Shown here: in pieces, positions 1 through 8,800 of the stretch
Numbering within the stretch: position 1 is the first letter of the stretch
Layout of the letters: each line of letters opens with the position of its first letter
Translations under genes and position numbers: made by a program
NCBI GenBank assembly: GCA_900316845.1
Contig: ONEG01000023.1
Coordinates: forward strand, 1 to 34,532
DNA from: an uncultured Bacteroidales bacterium
Lineage (GTDB): Bacteria > Bacteroidota > Bacteroidia > Bacteroidales > Paludibacteraceae
Direction: 5' to 3'
Length of the DNA stretch: 34,532 bases
Notes under the pieces: generated by a model
What the model saw: the letters and a program-made list of their open reading frames with translations, nothing else
Databases searched by the model: none
What the model was told of the DNA's origin: nothing

Positions 1-131
1 CTATTATATGGATGGCTTTGTTTCCGAGAAACCATAACTCTCTTTTTACGCTAATTTATCATAAAAATATCATTTTTTGATTATAGTTCGTTGTATATTG
101 TATTTTATATTATTTCCTATTTATAGGGTTC

Positions 132-193
132 GCGCGTGTACGCGCCATTTAGTTTTTTATTTGAAGTTATAGGGTAACCCAATATCCTATAAC
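132..193. repeat. Two inverted repeats downstream of the 202-597 gene
   Basis: GCGCG at 132-136 pairs with CGCGC at 141-145 across a TGTA loop. GTTATAGG at 166-173 pairs with CCTATAAC at 186-193 across 12 bases. Both lie just past the stop codon of the minus-strand gene at 202-597, so they may end its transcript, but neither is followed by a clear T-run on the minus strand. Positions 1-131 are AT-rich and show nothing else I can name. Confidence 0.4.
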
Positions 194-201
194 CAGAGGA
201 T

Positions 202-597
202 TTATTGATTAGCTAATATACTTTTTACAATCTCATCACAAGAGGTTTGCAATTCATCATCACAATGCAAGGTACCGAGATACTCGTTTTCATCTTCTTT
301 TACCTCTGTGATTACATAGTATAACTGCTTGATGTATGAATGCAAAATTTTCACTATCTCTTTTCGTTCTAAATTAGACTTAAATATAATGGTTGTTTTG
401 ACAGGATTAATAACGATATGAGAATACGAAAAACCTGCAATGTTCCGAATAGACAACTTAGCAGATGTGTTAATTACAGAACTCTCAATAAGTAGATTTA
501 AGAAAGATTCGCGAGTTAACAAATCTTCTTCCTTTACATGATGCTGTTTCGCTAAATCAGCAGAGATGTCATAGGATAGATTAAAAATACGAGCCAT
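202..597 (-). CDS. Hypothetical protein, second gene of a two-gene island
   Basis: A 131-residue protein I do not recognise. It has no signal peptide, no membrane segment and no cysteine-metal motif, so it is probably cytosolic. The N-terminal third is charged and helical-looking (DLAKQHHVKEEDLL), the middle alternates as beta strands would (residues about 55-75, with HIVINPVKTTIIF), and the C-terminal half is acidic (VKEDENEYLG). It follows the 660-1376 gene by 62 bases on the same strand with no promoter visible between them, so the two are probably co-transcribed. Base composition is AT-rich like its partner and unlike the conserved genes after 3140, which points to acquired DNA. An immunity, antitoxin or accessory role for the partner is possible from the arrangement alone; nothing in the sequence proves it. 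Confidence 0.7.
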   Translation of the reverse strand: MARIFNLSYDISADLAKQHHVKEEDLLTRESFLNLLIESSVINTSAKLSIRNIAGFSYSHIVINPVKTTIIFKSNLERKEIVKILHSYIKQLYYVITEVKEDENEYLGTLHCDDELQTSCDEIVKSILANQ

Positions 598-659
598 AAT
601 TTCTTTTACCCATTTTATCGTGCGGGCGGCACTTTTAAGGTGTTAATAAAGTATTAGAT

Positions 660-1376
660 TTATATATTCCGTAAACAATATGTTCCTTGAAACAAAACTT
701 CCTTTAAAGGATTCTTTGTCATTTTACCTGACCAGTAATTGTCCGCTGCTTTTATGTATTCATCGTATTTGGCAAAAATCTCAATCTCATCCAACCAACG
801 CATATCATATACTTCTTGCTTCTTAATATGCGTTATCTCTACGTGACAAATTTTATCAATTGCATGCGATGGATTTTCTTTAATACGCTCTTTTAAATAT
901 TTCTCTGCATCACCTTTGCTCTCAAATGCAAAAAGGCAGTTGCAGCGCGATATACAATTAGGGTACTTCGCTTGCCGAACTACTTCCCATAAATATTCCC
1001 AAATGTAACAGCCCTCATCCATGTTCATCTTGACACCACATTGTAAATATTGGATAGCCAAATTCCTTATTTTTTCTGTCTCAATCAATGGTTTGCTTTC
1101 TTTTGAGTTTACATAACGCAGTTCGAAGAACTCATTATTTTGCTCCAGAGCGATGTTTAATCTTTCGAAATAGGATGGTAATAATACTATCGCTTGCACG
1201 GCAGTTGCCAATTGCACTCCTTCCTTCCTCCAAAAATCAAGGATTAGATCAAACACCGGGCGTAACTCTAAAGTCTTGTATATACGTGGTGACAAAGGAC
1301 GCGATATAGCATCTACTTCTTCTCCAATCCTTTCTTCAATAGGATTAATAACTCTATATAATTGCTTTTCACTCAT
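660..1376 (-). CDS. DUF2441 / ADP-ribosyltransferase-like protein (tentative)
   Basis: A 238-residue soluble protein. The N-terminus has LYRVI and, further on, SRPLSPRIYKTLELRPVFD. The middle has PNCISRCNCLFAFES followed by AEKYL. The C-terminus ends with YWSGKMTKNPLKEVLFQG. From memory this series (SR..C.FAF, A..YL, then YWSG....P..E.LF.G) is typical of DUF2441 proteins and resembles the short ADP-ribosyltransferase-like fold found in several bacterial conflict proteins. I have not aligned it, and a catalytic residue set cannot be assigned safely. It is the first gene of an AT-rich minus-strand pair with 202-597. No canonical -33/-7 promoter is visible upstream between 1377 and 1470. Alternatives are a house-cleaning NAD-dependent enzyme or an unrelated fold. 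Confidence 0.55.
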   Translation of the reverse strand: MSEKQLYRVINPIEERIGEEVDAISRPLSPRIYKTLELRPVFDLILDFWRKEGVQLATAVQAIVLLPSYFERLNIALEQNNEFFELRYVNSKESKPLIETEKIRNLAIQYLQCGVKMNMDEGCYIWEYLWEVVRQAKYPNCISRCNCLFAFESKGDAEKYLKERIKENPSHAIDKICHVEITHIKKQEVYDMRWLDEIEIFAKYDEYIKAADNYWSGKMTKNPLKEVLFQGTYCLRNI

Positions 1377-2070
1377 ATCTTTTCTCTTTCAGTTTTAGGG
1401 TAATCGGTTTTTTGTCCTTATTATTCCATACTTTTGTCCTGTTCCAAATTTCAGCCTGTTCTTTTTTTTCAGCCTATTCCTTTTCGGACTAAGCTTGTGT
1501 CTGTTTCCAACTCAACTTCGAGGTTCTTACCTTCCAATCGTTAGTTATTAGTTAGATATTCGTTCGTTATTCGTTAGATATTCAGCTACCCACAGACTAC
1601 CGTCACCTACCCCATTCAACGCAAAAATTGGCTTTGCACTTTTTGCACTTTTTGCGAAATATGTCGTGTCGCTTTGTCGCTTTGTCTCTTTTCTTTTTTT
1701 TGTGCGTGAGACTGTTGAAACTTTGAGACTTTCGCACATATCTCTCTCATTTACAAGCTCTTACAAAGTCTCATCAAAGTTTCGAAGTTTCAAAGTTCCA
1801 TCTTTTTTCTTCTTTTCAATAGCGACATAGCGACATTATTTATGATCTTTTATCCAGCCTATTCCTTTTTTCTGCCTATTCTTTTTCGGACTAAGCTCGT
1901 GTCTTTTTTATATACCTTGTGTCTTTTTTACCCAAAACCTCTCTCAAGAACAGTTTCAGGAGTTGGTTATGTTCTGTTTTGCCTTTTCTCGGGAGATGAT
2001 CCCGTGATGGTCGCGTTAAAATGTCTATTTTTTCCGCACTTGGCTTACTTCTTTTTATACTGATTTGCAT
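1377..2070. other. Repeat-rich AT-rich stretch with no supported gene
   Basis: About 690 bases without a convincing gene. It contains two near-identical 33-base direct copies (1470-1502 and 1872-1904), runs built from repeated words such as TTTTTGCAC and TTTGTCGC (about 1634-1690), and nested imperfect inverted repeats (TGTGCG 1701-1706 with CGCACA 1733-1738; GAAACTTTGAGAC near 1717 with a gapped complement near 1768-1783). Short frames here encode low-complexity peptides and overlap the hairpins, so I do not call them. Confidence 0.6.
1470..1904 (+). repeat. Pair of 33-base direct repeats, 30/33 identical
   Basis: Copy 1 lies at 1470-1502 and copy 2 at 1872-1904. The shared core includes TTTTCGGACTAAGC. 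They differ at three positions only. Shorter relatives of the same words (CAGCCTGTTC near 1452, CAGCCTATTCC near 1856) precede each copy, so the whole unit looks like a degenerate family rather than one chance duplication. They flank about 370 bases of low-complexity DNA. Confidence 0.7.
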
Positions 2071-2105
2071 ACAAAAAGCAACAACATCTTTCGACATTGT
2101 TGCTT
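2071..2105 (-). terminator. Rho-independent terminator after the BRO pseudogene
   Basis: On the minus strand AAGCAACAA (2105-2097) pairs with TTGTTGCTT (2084-2076) in a perfect 9-bp stem with a 12-base loop, and the stem runs straight into a short T-run. It sits about 48 bases past the last stop of the BRO remnant. Confidence 0.75.
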
Positions 2106-2152
2106 ATAAAAGGATTTCCGAGCTATCCGCCAAAGTCGGACTATTCAGCTTA

Positions 2153-2732
2153 CTATTTCACTTCTTCCGCTTCGTTGAACGGCAGTTCCTCCGGCTGATT
2201 GGTGAAGTTCAGCGCACGTTTGTCCGAGATAACCGTATCGCCCAACTCCTGTTCTAACCGCTCGCGCGCCACATGGGCTACATCTCCGCCGCGTTGTGCG
2301 ATATTGGCATTCTGTGCAAAACCTTTCGGGTTCTCTCGTTTGCTGAGTTCCGTGGCTGCCGCTTCCGCTAAACCATTGAGCATCAGTTCTACATTCGTCA
2401 TGTTATCCCGCAAGCCATAACTTGAACGGTTCCGCCTTCTTGCTCGGCACCGATTGTATCAACCTGAAAACCTGCTCTGTATCAGCCACATCCGTAAGAT
2501 AACTCTTGCCATCCGACGAGGGTAATTTCAGTTGTCCCATTTTTGAGGACAACTCACTTCCTTCCGCTGCTAACTTGGTTTTAAGTGCGTTCCAGTATTT
2601 CCTTGGACGCGGGCTGTCAGTTAACACCTGGATGACATCCACTACCGAGAAGAAATACTTTTCTTGCTCCTCATCCCATACATAACGGACTTGCTTACCG
2701 TCAAATAATTGGATTTCGTTTTGCTCTGCCAT
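2153..2732 (-). pseudogene. BRO-family (Bro-N) protein gene with internal deletion and frameshift
   Basis: Two consecutive minus-strand frames together make both ends of one known Bacteroidales protein type. Frame 1 (2732 to 2403) gives a Bro-N domain: IQLFDGKQVRYVWDEE, YFFSVVDVIQVL, YLTDVADTEQVFRLIQS and PSKKAEPFKLWLA, then a stop. Frame 2 resumes at once with LRDNMTNVELMLNGLAEAA and a C-terminal tail to the stop at 2153. From memory, intact relatives are about 280 residues and carry roughly 90 more residues between LWLA and LRDNMT. The joint lies at the word CTTGCGGG, where both frames overlap (minus strand, about 2408-2416). The product is probably a nonfunctional fragment. The promoter and terminator are intact, so the locus may still be transcribed. 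BRO proteins are common on phages and integrated elements. Confidence 0.8.
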
Positions 2733-2751
2733 AATCGTTTCAATTATGGTG

Positions 2752-2782
2752 CAAAGTTACAGAAAAAAACTGACATACGCAA
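2752..2782 (-). promoter_or_regulatory. Bacteroidota-type promoter of the BRO gene
   Basis: Minus strand TTG (2782-2780), 20 bases, then TAACTTTG (2759-2752). The start codon of the BRO remnant follows 20 bases after the -7 box. Confidence 0.75.
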
Positions 2783-3027
2783 GTAAATCACAAGAAAAAT
2801 TTTCGTTTTTCTCCTTTTATAAGCAAATCAGTATGTCAAAGATCATGTTATACATAAAAAGAAAAAAGGCAAAACCCATTTTGGTATTACCTCTTCTTTA
2901 CGCAGTCACCCATTCTGCACTGCTGTACTCAGCATTGCGGGATATAAATAAGTAATATGTAGTAGCTTTCGTCATGCGCAAAAGTAGTGTCTTAACCGTT
3001 GGTACTTCTGTTTTCAAAAAAGCGTTG

Positions 3028-3058
3028 CAAAGGTACAATTTTTTTTTGAATTGCGCAA
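3028..3058 (-). promoter_or_regulatory. Bacteroidota-type promoter with no clear downstream gene
   Basis: Minus strand TTG (3058-3056), 20 bases including an A-run, then TACCTTTG (3035-3028). It fits the same consensus as the rplS, pnp and grpE promoters in this window. Transcription would start near 3020 and run toward 2900. Confidence 0.65.
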
Positions 3059-3096
3059 TAGTCAGAGAGCTTTTTTTAAAAAAATTTACGATTTGT

Positions 3097-3117
3097 CTAA
3101 TTTATTTAACAAATTAG
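3097..3117 (-). terminator. Possible weak terminator after uvrB
   Basis: CTAATTT (3097-3103) pairs with AAATTAG (3111-3117). It lies 25 bases past the uvrB stop on the minus strand, and a T-rich stretch follows after a gap of about ten bases. The stem is AT-only except at its base, so this is a weak call. Confidence 0.25.
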
Positions 3118-3141
3118 CGATTTTTGGTACATTTTACTATG

Positions 3142-5160
3142 TTAATCTTGCAGCGTCTGGAGTTTGTTCTGCATCTCCAACATCTCGTCCCGAAGCCGTG
3201 CAGCCATCTCAAAATCAGTAGCTTTCGCCGCTGCGAGCATCTGTTTGCGTTTGTTATCTATCGCTTTCTGCAAAGTCTGCACATTCATCTTCTGCCACTC
3301 GGCAGTTTTCCAACTCTCGCGGATCGCTTCTTCTACCTTCCGTTTCTCCGCCTCCGGGTCCTTGTAGAGTGACGCGAGGGCCGAAGTGTTGATCTCTTTC
3401 TTTATCGCCGTTGGCGTGATGCCGTGCTCGGCGTTATAACGCATCTGGATGGTTCGGCGGCGGTTGGTCTCATCGATGGTGGCCTGCATCGCCGGCGTGA
3501 TCTTATCGCCGTAGAGAACGGCTTTGCCGTTGACATGCCGCGCAGCACGACCTACCGTCTGTGTCAGACTTCGCTGGTCACGCAGGAATCCGGACTTATC
3601 CGCATCGAGGATCGCTACGAGCGACACCTCCGGCAGATCCAGACCCTCACGCAGCAGGTTCACACCCACTAAGACGTCATACTCGCCTTTGCGCAGATCC
3701 TCCATGATCTTCACACGCTCGATAGTATCTATATCCGAGTGGATATAAGCGGACTTGACGCCATAGCGACGGAGATACTCATCCAACTCCTCTGCCATCC
3801 TTTTGGTCAGCGTCGTGACGAGGATACGTTCGTTGCGATGAATACGAAAACGGATCTCGTCCATGAGGTCGTCCACCTGGTTCTCCGTCGGTCTCACTTC
3901 AATCTCCGGATCCAGCAGACCTGTCGGCCGGATCAACTGGTCGATGACGATGCCTTCGCTCTTATTCAGTTCGTACTCATCCGGCGTCGCGGAAACAAAG
4001 ATGGTCTGGCCTACTTTCGCCTCGAACTCATCGAATTTCAGCGGTCGGTTGTCGCGCGCCGCAGGAAGCCTGAATCCGTAGTTGACGAGGTTTTCCTTAC
4101 GCGCTTTATCACCTCCGTACATACCCCGTATCTGCGGCACGGTCACGTGGCTCTCGTCGATGACAAGGAGCATATCTTTCGGGAAATAATCCAACAGACA
4201 ATACGGCGGTGTACCTTCTTCACGGCCGTCAAAATAACGGCTGTAGTTCTCCACGCCGGAGCAATAACCGAGTTCGTCCAGCATCTCCAGATCATACTTC
4301 ACGCGCTCTTCTATACGCTTTGCGTATAACTCTTCGCCTATGGAGATGAAATACTCAATCTGCTTCGCCAAGTCCGCCTTGATCTGTTCTTTCGCTGCAG
4401 CTATACGATCTGCGGATGTCAAGAAGATCGTCGCGGGCGAGAGGTTATAGGAGTCGAACTCCTCCAGCACCTGTCCGGAGATCGGATCGACCGTCAGGAT
4501 AGCGTCTATCTCATTGCCGAAAAACTCCACCCGCACGAGGTAATCCGCGTACGCCAGCGCAATATCGACGGTATCTCCCTTGACGCGGAATCGTCCGCGC
4601 GCGAGTTCTATATCGTTACGCGTGTATTGCGCGCCCACGAGCGATTTTAATAAGGTGTCCATCTGGATCTTCTCCCCGCGACGAAGAGAAACGACATTCG
4701 CCGTGAAATCCTGCGGACTGCCCAAACCATAGATACAGCTGACCGAAGAGACGATGATCACATCCTTTCGCCCGCTCAGCAACGCCGCTACGGCAGAGAG
4801 GCGCAGCCGGTCGATCTCCTCGTTAATACTCAGGTCTTTCTCGATATATAGGTCGGTCGAAGGGATATACGCCTCGGGCTGGTAGTAGTCATAATAACTC
4901 ACGAAATACTCCACCGCATTGTGCGGAAAGAACGCTTTCATCTCCGAGTACAACTGCGCCGCAAGGGTCTTGTTATGGCTCATGATGAGCGTCGGCCGGT
5001 TCAGTTCCTTAATGACATTCGCGACCGTGAACGTCTTTCCCGAACCGGTCACACCCAAAAGCACCTGCGCAGGAGCGCCGGCTTTGATTCCTTCGACTAA
5101 GGCCTCGATCGCTTGCGGCTGATCACCCGTCGGCTTATATGGAGATTCTAATTGAAACAA
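3142..5160 (-). CDS. uvrB: UvrABC system protein B (excision nuclease subunit)
   Basis: 672 residues, the usual length. UvrB is the helicase-like damage-verification subunit of nucleotide excision repair; it is loaded on DNA by UvrA and recruits UvrC. Visible features: Walker A GVTGSGKT at residues 36-43; the beta-hairpin region YYDYYQPEAYIPSTD near residue 95, which clamps DNA; the DESH helicase box; motif VGVNLLREGLDLPEVSLV with QTVGRAARH near residue 540; and a C-terminal UVR motif (ATDFEMAARLRDEM) that contacts UvrC. The start gives the canonical N-terminus FQLESPYKPTGDQPQAI. It lies 51 bases downstream of rplS on the same strand, but the rplS terminator stands between them. I see no canonical promoter of its own, so it may rely on read-through or on a promoter inside rplS. 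Confidence 0.98.
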   Translation of the reverse strand: MFQLESPYKPTGDQPQAIEALVEGIKAGAPAQVLLGVTGSGKTFTVANVIKELNRPTLIMSHNKTLAAQLYSEMKAFFPHNAVEYFVSYYDYYQPEAYIPSTDLYIEKDLSINEEIDRLRLSAVAALLSGRKDVIIVSSVSCIYGLGSPQDFTANVVSLRRGEKIQMDTLLKSLVGAQYTRNDIELARGRFRVKGDTVDIALAYADYLVRVEFFGNEIDAILTVDPISGQVLEEFDSYNLSPATIFLTSADRIAAAKEQIKADLAKQIEYFISIGEELYAKRIEERVKYDLEMLDELGYCSGVENYSRYFDGREEGTPPYCLLDYFPKDMLLVIDESHVTVPQIRGMYGGDKARKENLVNYGFRLPAARDNRPLKFDEFEAKVGQTIFVSATPDEYELNKSEGIVIDQLIRPTGLLDPEIEVRPTENQVDDLMDEIRFRIHRNERILVTTLTKRMAEELDEYLRRYGVKSAYIHSDIDTIERVKIMEDLRKGEYDVLVGVNLLREGLDLPEVSLVAILDADKSGFLRDQRSLTQTVGRAARHVNGKAVLYGDKITPAMQATIDETNRRRTIQMRYNAEHGITPTAIKKEINTSALASLYKDPEAEKRKVEEAIRESWKTAEWQKMNVQTLQKAIDNKRKQMLAAAKATDFEMAARLRDEMLEMQNKLQTLQD

Positions 5161-5181
5161 ACCCTCAAACTTTCAAACAAA

Positions 5182-5207
5182 AAAGGGATCTCTGACGAGA
5201 CCCCTTT
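5182..5207 (-). terminator. Rho-independent terminator of rplS
   Basis: On the minus strand AAAGGGGTCTC pairs with GAGATCCCTTT through 11 base pairs (one G-U) around a GTCA loop, followed by a short T-run at 5181-5179. It begins four bases past the rplS stop and ends before the uvrB start. Confidence 0.85.
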
Positions 5208-5211
5208 GAGC

Positions 5212-5565
5212 TTACTTAACGCGGCGCTCTTGAATGCGGGCTTTCTTACCCGTACGCTCGCGGAGGTAATACAGTTTCGAACGACGTACTTTACCGTACT
5301 TGTTCACTGTAATGCTCTCGATGAAGGGGCTGTCCATCGGGAAGATACGCTCTACACCAACGTTGCCGCTCATCTTACGAACAGTGAAGCGTTTCTTGTC
5401 ACCGCTACCGTGGATGCAGATTACATCACCGCGGAACTCCTGAACACGCTCTTTGTTACCCTCTTTAATACGATAACCGATGGTTACCTGATCGCCGGCC
5501 TTGAATGCCGGGAACTCTTTTTTCTCGCCGGCAAATGCTTGCTCAGCTACTTTAATCAAATCCAT
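5212..5565 (-). CDS. rplS: 50S ribosomal protein L19
   Basis: 117 residues, the family length. L19 sits at the 30S-50S interface of the ribosome. Diagnostic blocks are FKAGDQVTIGYRIKEGNKER, VQEFRGDVI, FTVRKMSGNVGVERIFPMDS and SPFIESITVNKYGKVRRSKL, followed by the basic tail. It is a single-gene unit here: its own promoter lies about 115 bases upstream and a strong terminator follows directly. In many bacteria rplS follows trmD/rimM; those genes are not next to it here. Confidence 0.98.
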   Translation of the reverse strand: MDLIKVAEQAFAGEKKEFPAFKAGDQVTIGYRIKEGNKERVQEFRGDVICIHGSGDKKRFTVRKMSGNVGVERIFPMDSPFIESITVNKYGKVRRSKLYYLRERTGKKARIQERRVK

Positions 5566-5680
5566 TCTCGTTTCTTTTTTATGGATTCATACTAATCCTA
5601 ATAAGCATATACTACTATTCGGACGAACCTAATGCAATCGCCAGAGGCTTACTACGATGCTTTTCACGCAAAAAAGCGTG

Positions 5681-5711
5681 CAAAGGTACTGCTTTTTTAT
5701 GAAACTACCAA
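5681..5711 (-). promoter_or_regulatory. Bacteroidota-type promoter of rplS
   Basis: Minus strand TTG (5711-5709), 20 bases, TACCTTTG (5688-5681). The -7 box is preceded by AAAAAAGCAG, the same word seen at the pnp promoter and at 33569. The leader to the rplS start is about 110 bases, long enough for an autoregulatory structure, though I cannot define one. Confidence 0.8.
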
Positions 5712-5758
5712 ATATTTTTGCAAAAAAATACAAAAAATTTGAAAAAATGGCATTTTAT

Positions 5759-5789
5759 TTGTGTAAATCAAAAAATATTACTAATTTTG
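5759..5789 (+). promoter_or_regulatory. Bacteroidota-type promoter of tamB
   Basis: TTG (5759-5761), 20 bases, TAATTTTG (5782-5789). The tamB start lies 32 bases after the -7 box, and this promoter diverges from the rplS promoter. Confidence 0.75.
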
Positions 5790-5821
5790 CAGGCTAATTA
5801 TATGCACACCTGCGTACGCAC

Positions 5822-8800
5822 ATGAAACGATTGCTATACATATTAGGGGTTCTGCTTGTCAGTTTGGTACTGGTGAGCGGGATGTTAGTATGTGTATTGA
5901 TGAGCGATGAAGTGGAGACCGCAGCGGTTCGGCTGGTGACGGCAGAGTTGTCGAACATATTAGGAACCGACGCACATGTAGGCGCAGTAGAATACCGATT
6001 CCCGGCAAAGATTGCGATCAAAGATGTATATTTGGAGGACCAACAGGGCGACACCTTGGGATATATCGGTGAGTTGAACGGTCATTTTGCACCTTTGGCA
6101 TTGCGGAAAGGCGAGATTCGATTCAGCCATGTGCGGCTGCGGGACGCAGTTGCGAACATATACCAAGTAGAAAGCGAAGGGGAGAAAGTATGGAACTACC
6201 AGTTCCTTATCGATGCGTTTAAGAGCGAGCAGAAAAAGAAGAGCAATCCGCTTCAAAGCCTGATTTCGGTACGCGACGTACAACTCGACAATATCCGCGT
6301 GCGGTACGAAGAGTATGAGGCCTTATTGAGCCACGCAGAGATGGATCTGCACGGGCTGAGCGCCGACAAGTTAGACGCGGAGATAAGCCGGATGGCAATG
6401 GTGGTGAATTCAGAAATGGAGGTGGAGAATCTGAAGGCGCATGTGATCCTGACGGACAGCCTGATCCAGATACCAACGATGATGGCCAAACTGCCGCAAT
6501 CGAAATTAGAGCTAAGCAGTATAGAGATTGCTGTTGCGGGGAAGGATTTGAGATTAACATCGCCGTTTAAGATTGATGCACAGTTAGTTCCTGCAGACGT
6601 ACGAATGATCGTTCCGCGGTTCAACGGATTCAAGCGGGCTATCGCTCTGTCAGGCGAGTTAGACGGCCGGTTAGACTCGCTATCGGTTCGTCAGATGGAG
6701 ATGCGGTACAATGGTCTAACGATCCTGGAAGGTGACATCGCCGCTATCGGTCTGACGAAGACAGAGAACCCATATCTACGCGCTAACTTGACGGATCTGC
6801 GGGCATCGGCAGCGCAGATACAGGATTTCCTGTCGCAGTTCTACGGCCGGCCTGTCAAACTGCCGGCTGAGGTGCATCGTTTGGGAACGATCCATTACCG
6901 CGGTCTGGCGGAAGGCGAGTTGCGGGAGATGACGCTTCACGGCGCTTTCCGCACGGCATTAGGTGCGATCACAACGGATGGTACGCTGCGTAGCGACTCC
7001 ACCTTCGACCACATGGAATACGACGCACGCGTCGAAGGAAGGAACTTCCGTTTGGGTCATCTGTTAGCCAACTCCAAGATCGGTACCGTGACGCTGGATG
7101 TTGCGTCCAAAGGAAAAGTGGATGAAGGCCGGGTGCACGGTGACGTGAAGGCGCATGTACGCAAACTGACGTATAATAACTACACCTATGCAGACATACA
7201 TCTGGACGGTACGTACGCGCCCAAACGATATAAAGGCTCCGCGTGGATTCGCGATCCGCATCTGAATGCTTCATTCGACGGCGTGGTAGATCTGCATGAC
7301 GTCAATCCGGAGATCAATTGTAACCTGCGATGCAAGCATTTCGACTCCGCGCCGTTGGGTTCGGAGTTGTTAGGCGACCAGTTGCGCACACGGTTCTCCG
7401 TAGCAGTAGATATGAGCGGTGCAAAAGCAGATGAGATAAGCGGCTATCTGGTGATTGACTCGCTTTTCCTCGCCACAGCGCGCGACTCGGTGACGATGCA
7501 ACAGATGGTACTGATTGCGGAAGCTGACGGAGAGCGGGACAAGTCCATCTCACTGACAACGGATTATCTGCAAGCCCAATTGGACGGTTCATTCCGATAT
7601 GGAGATATCGTTCCTGCCGCTCAGGCGATGATGCATCATTACCTGCCTACCGCCGTAGAAGCGCCGAAGAAGAGCTGGCAACCGGTAGAGTTCACGATGA
7701 AAGCCGACGGCGAACGGTTACGGGACGTGCAGCGGCTCTTCAAAGCCCCGTTCACGTTGAGCGACCACCCTACTCTACGCGCCGAGGGGCGGATAGAAGA
7801 GGACGAAGAGCCTTGGTTCGCGATGCGGTTCTTTGCGCCGGGTGTGCGCGCCGGAAACACACCGGTTCATGATCTGACGGTCACGCTGAACACGATCGAC
7901 ACGCTGCGTCATACGCAGGAAGCCGGATCGGGTCTGGCGCTGAGTGTGTCCGCCGAAGCAATGCAGATGCACACGGTAGTCTCTACGTTGGCGTTCAGGG
8001 ACACCTTACTGACCCATATCACGCTTCGCCAGAAGGCACAGATGAACGAGTTGCTGCCGGAAGGATGGGAGAAACTCACGCCGAGAGAGTTACAACGTGC
8101 GCTGAGCGATGACCTCTCTTTCTCGGAAAAGCAGAAAGCGTTGTTAGCAGCGCAACGGGCAGGTAACTACGGCGGAGATCTGAAGTTCATCACCCATTTC
8201 TCGAAATACAACCACAAGCCGCTGATAGATTTACATTTCCTGCCGGGCACGTTATTGCTGCGCGACTCGATTTATACGTTAGGTGAGAGCCTTCTGACTT
8301 ACTGCGCAGCGGACACGTCGGTGCAGGTAGAGCAGTTCTCGTTTGAGGGCGGCGGACAACATATCCGCGCGAATGGCCTGGCTTCGCGACGAAGCAGAGA
8401 TACCTTGCATGTCGATCTGCAGAAGATCGACGCGTCGTACGTCGTGCCGTTCCTGCTGCCGGTGCAGACAATCATGTTCAATGGACTGTTGACCGGGCAA
8501 GCGAGTATATCCGGGGTATTCAAGCAAGCTAAAGTGGATACGCAGATACATATTGACTCGATGGGTCTGAATAACTGCTGGTTCGGTGATGCAGAGGTCG
8601 CCTTGCATATCACCGACAGCCTCGCTTTCCACGCCGATGTCTATCGACCGGATCGGAAAGTAGTCGATCTGAATGGCAAGGCGCTCTTCAATGGCAGCGG
8701 TGTATGGGAGTTGGATATGATGGCGGATTCGGTACCGCTGGCGTTCGTCAACCACTGGACCTCATCGGTACTGACCGATCTGGACGGCAACGGCACCGGG

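Larger units (their letters stand above)
2783..3141. other. Intergenic stretch between the BRO remnant and uvrB
   Basis: It holds one strong promoter (3028-3058) that points away from uvrB toward the BRO gene, but no obvious gene follows it. The only candidate is a 25-codon minus-strand frame at 2898-2975, reading MTKATTYYLFISRNAEYSSA and ending five residues later, with ordinary residue composition but no family I recognise. An untranslated RNA or the leader of a lost gene fits as well. Confidence 0.45.

Noticed and set aside
1548..1739. A 63-codon minus-strand frame
   Set aside because: Low-complexity peptide (KKRKETKR, SAKSAKP) encoded by simple repeated words and inverted repeats; no start context.
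1891..2097. A 68-codon minus-strand frame after the BRO gene
   Set aside because: It starts inside the terminator hairpin at 2071-2105 and overlaps a repeat copy; no family match.
3739..4329. A 196-codon plus-strand frame inside uvrB
   Set aside because: Antisense shadow of uvrB; residue make-up is typical of a reverse-complement frame.
5566..5821. A riboswitch or L19 leader structure between rplS and tamB
   Set aside because: The leader is long, but I could not define a conserved fold by eye; only the two promoters are supported.
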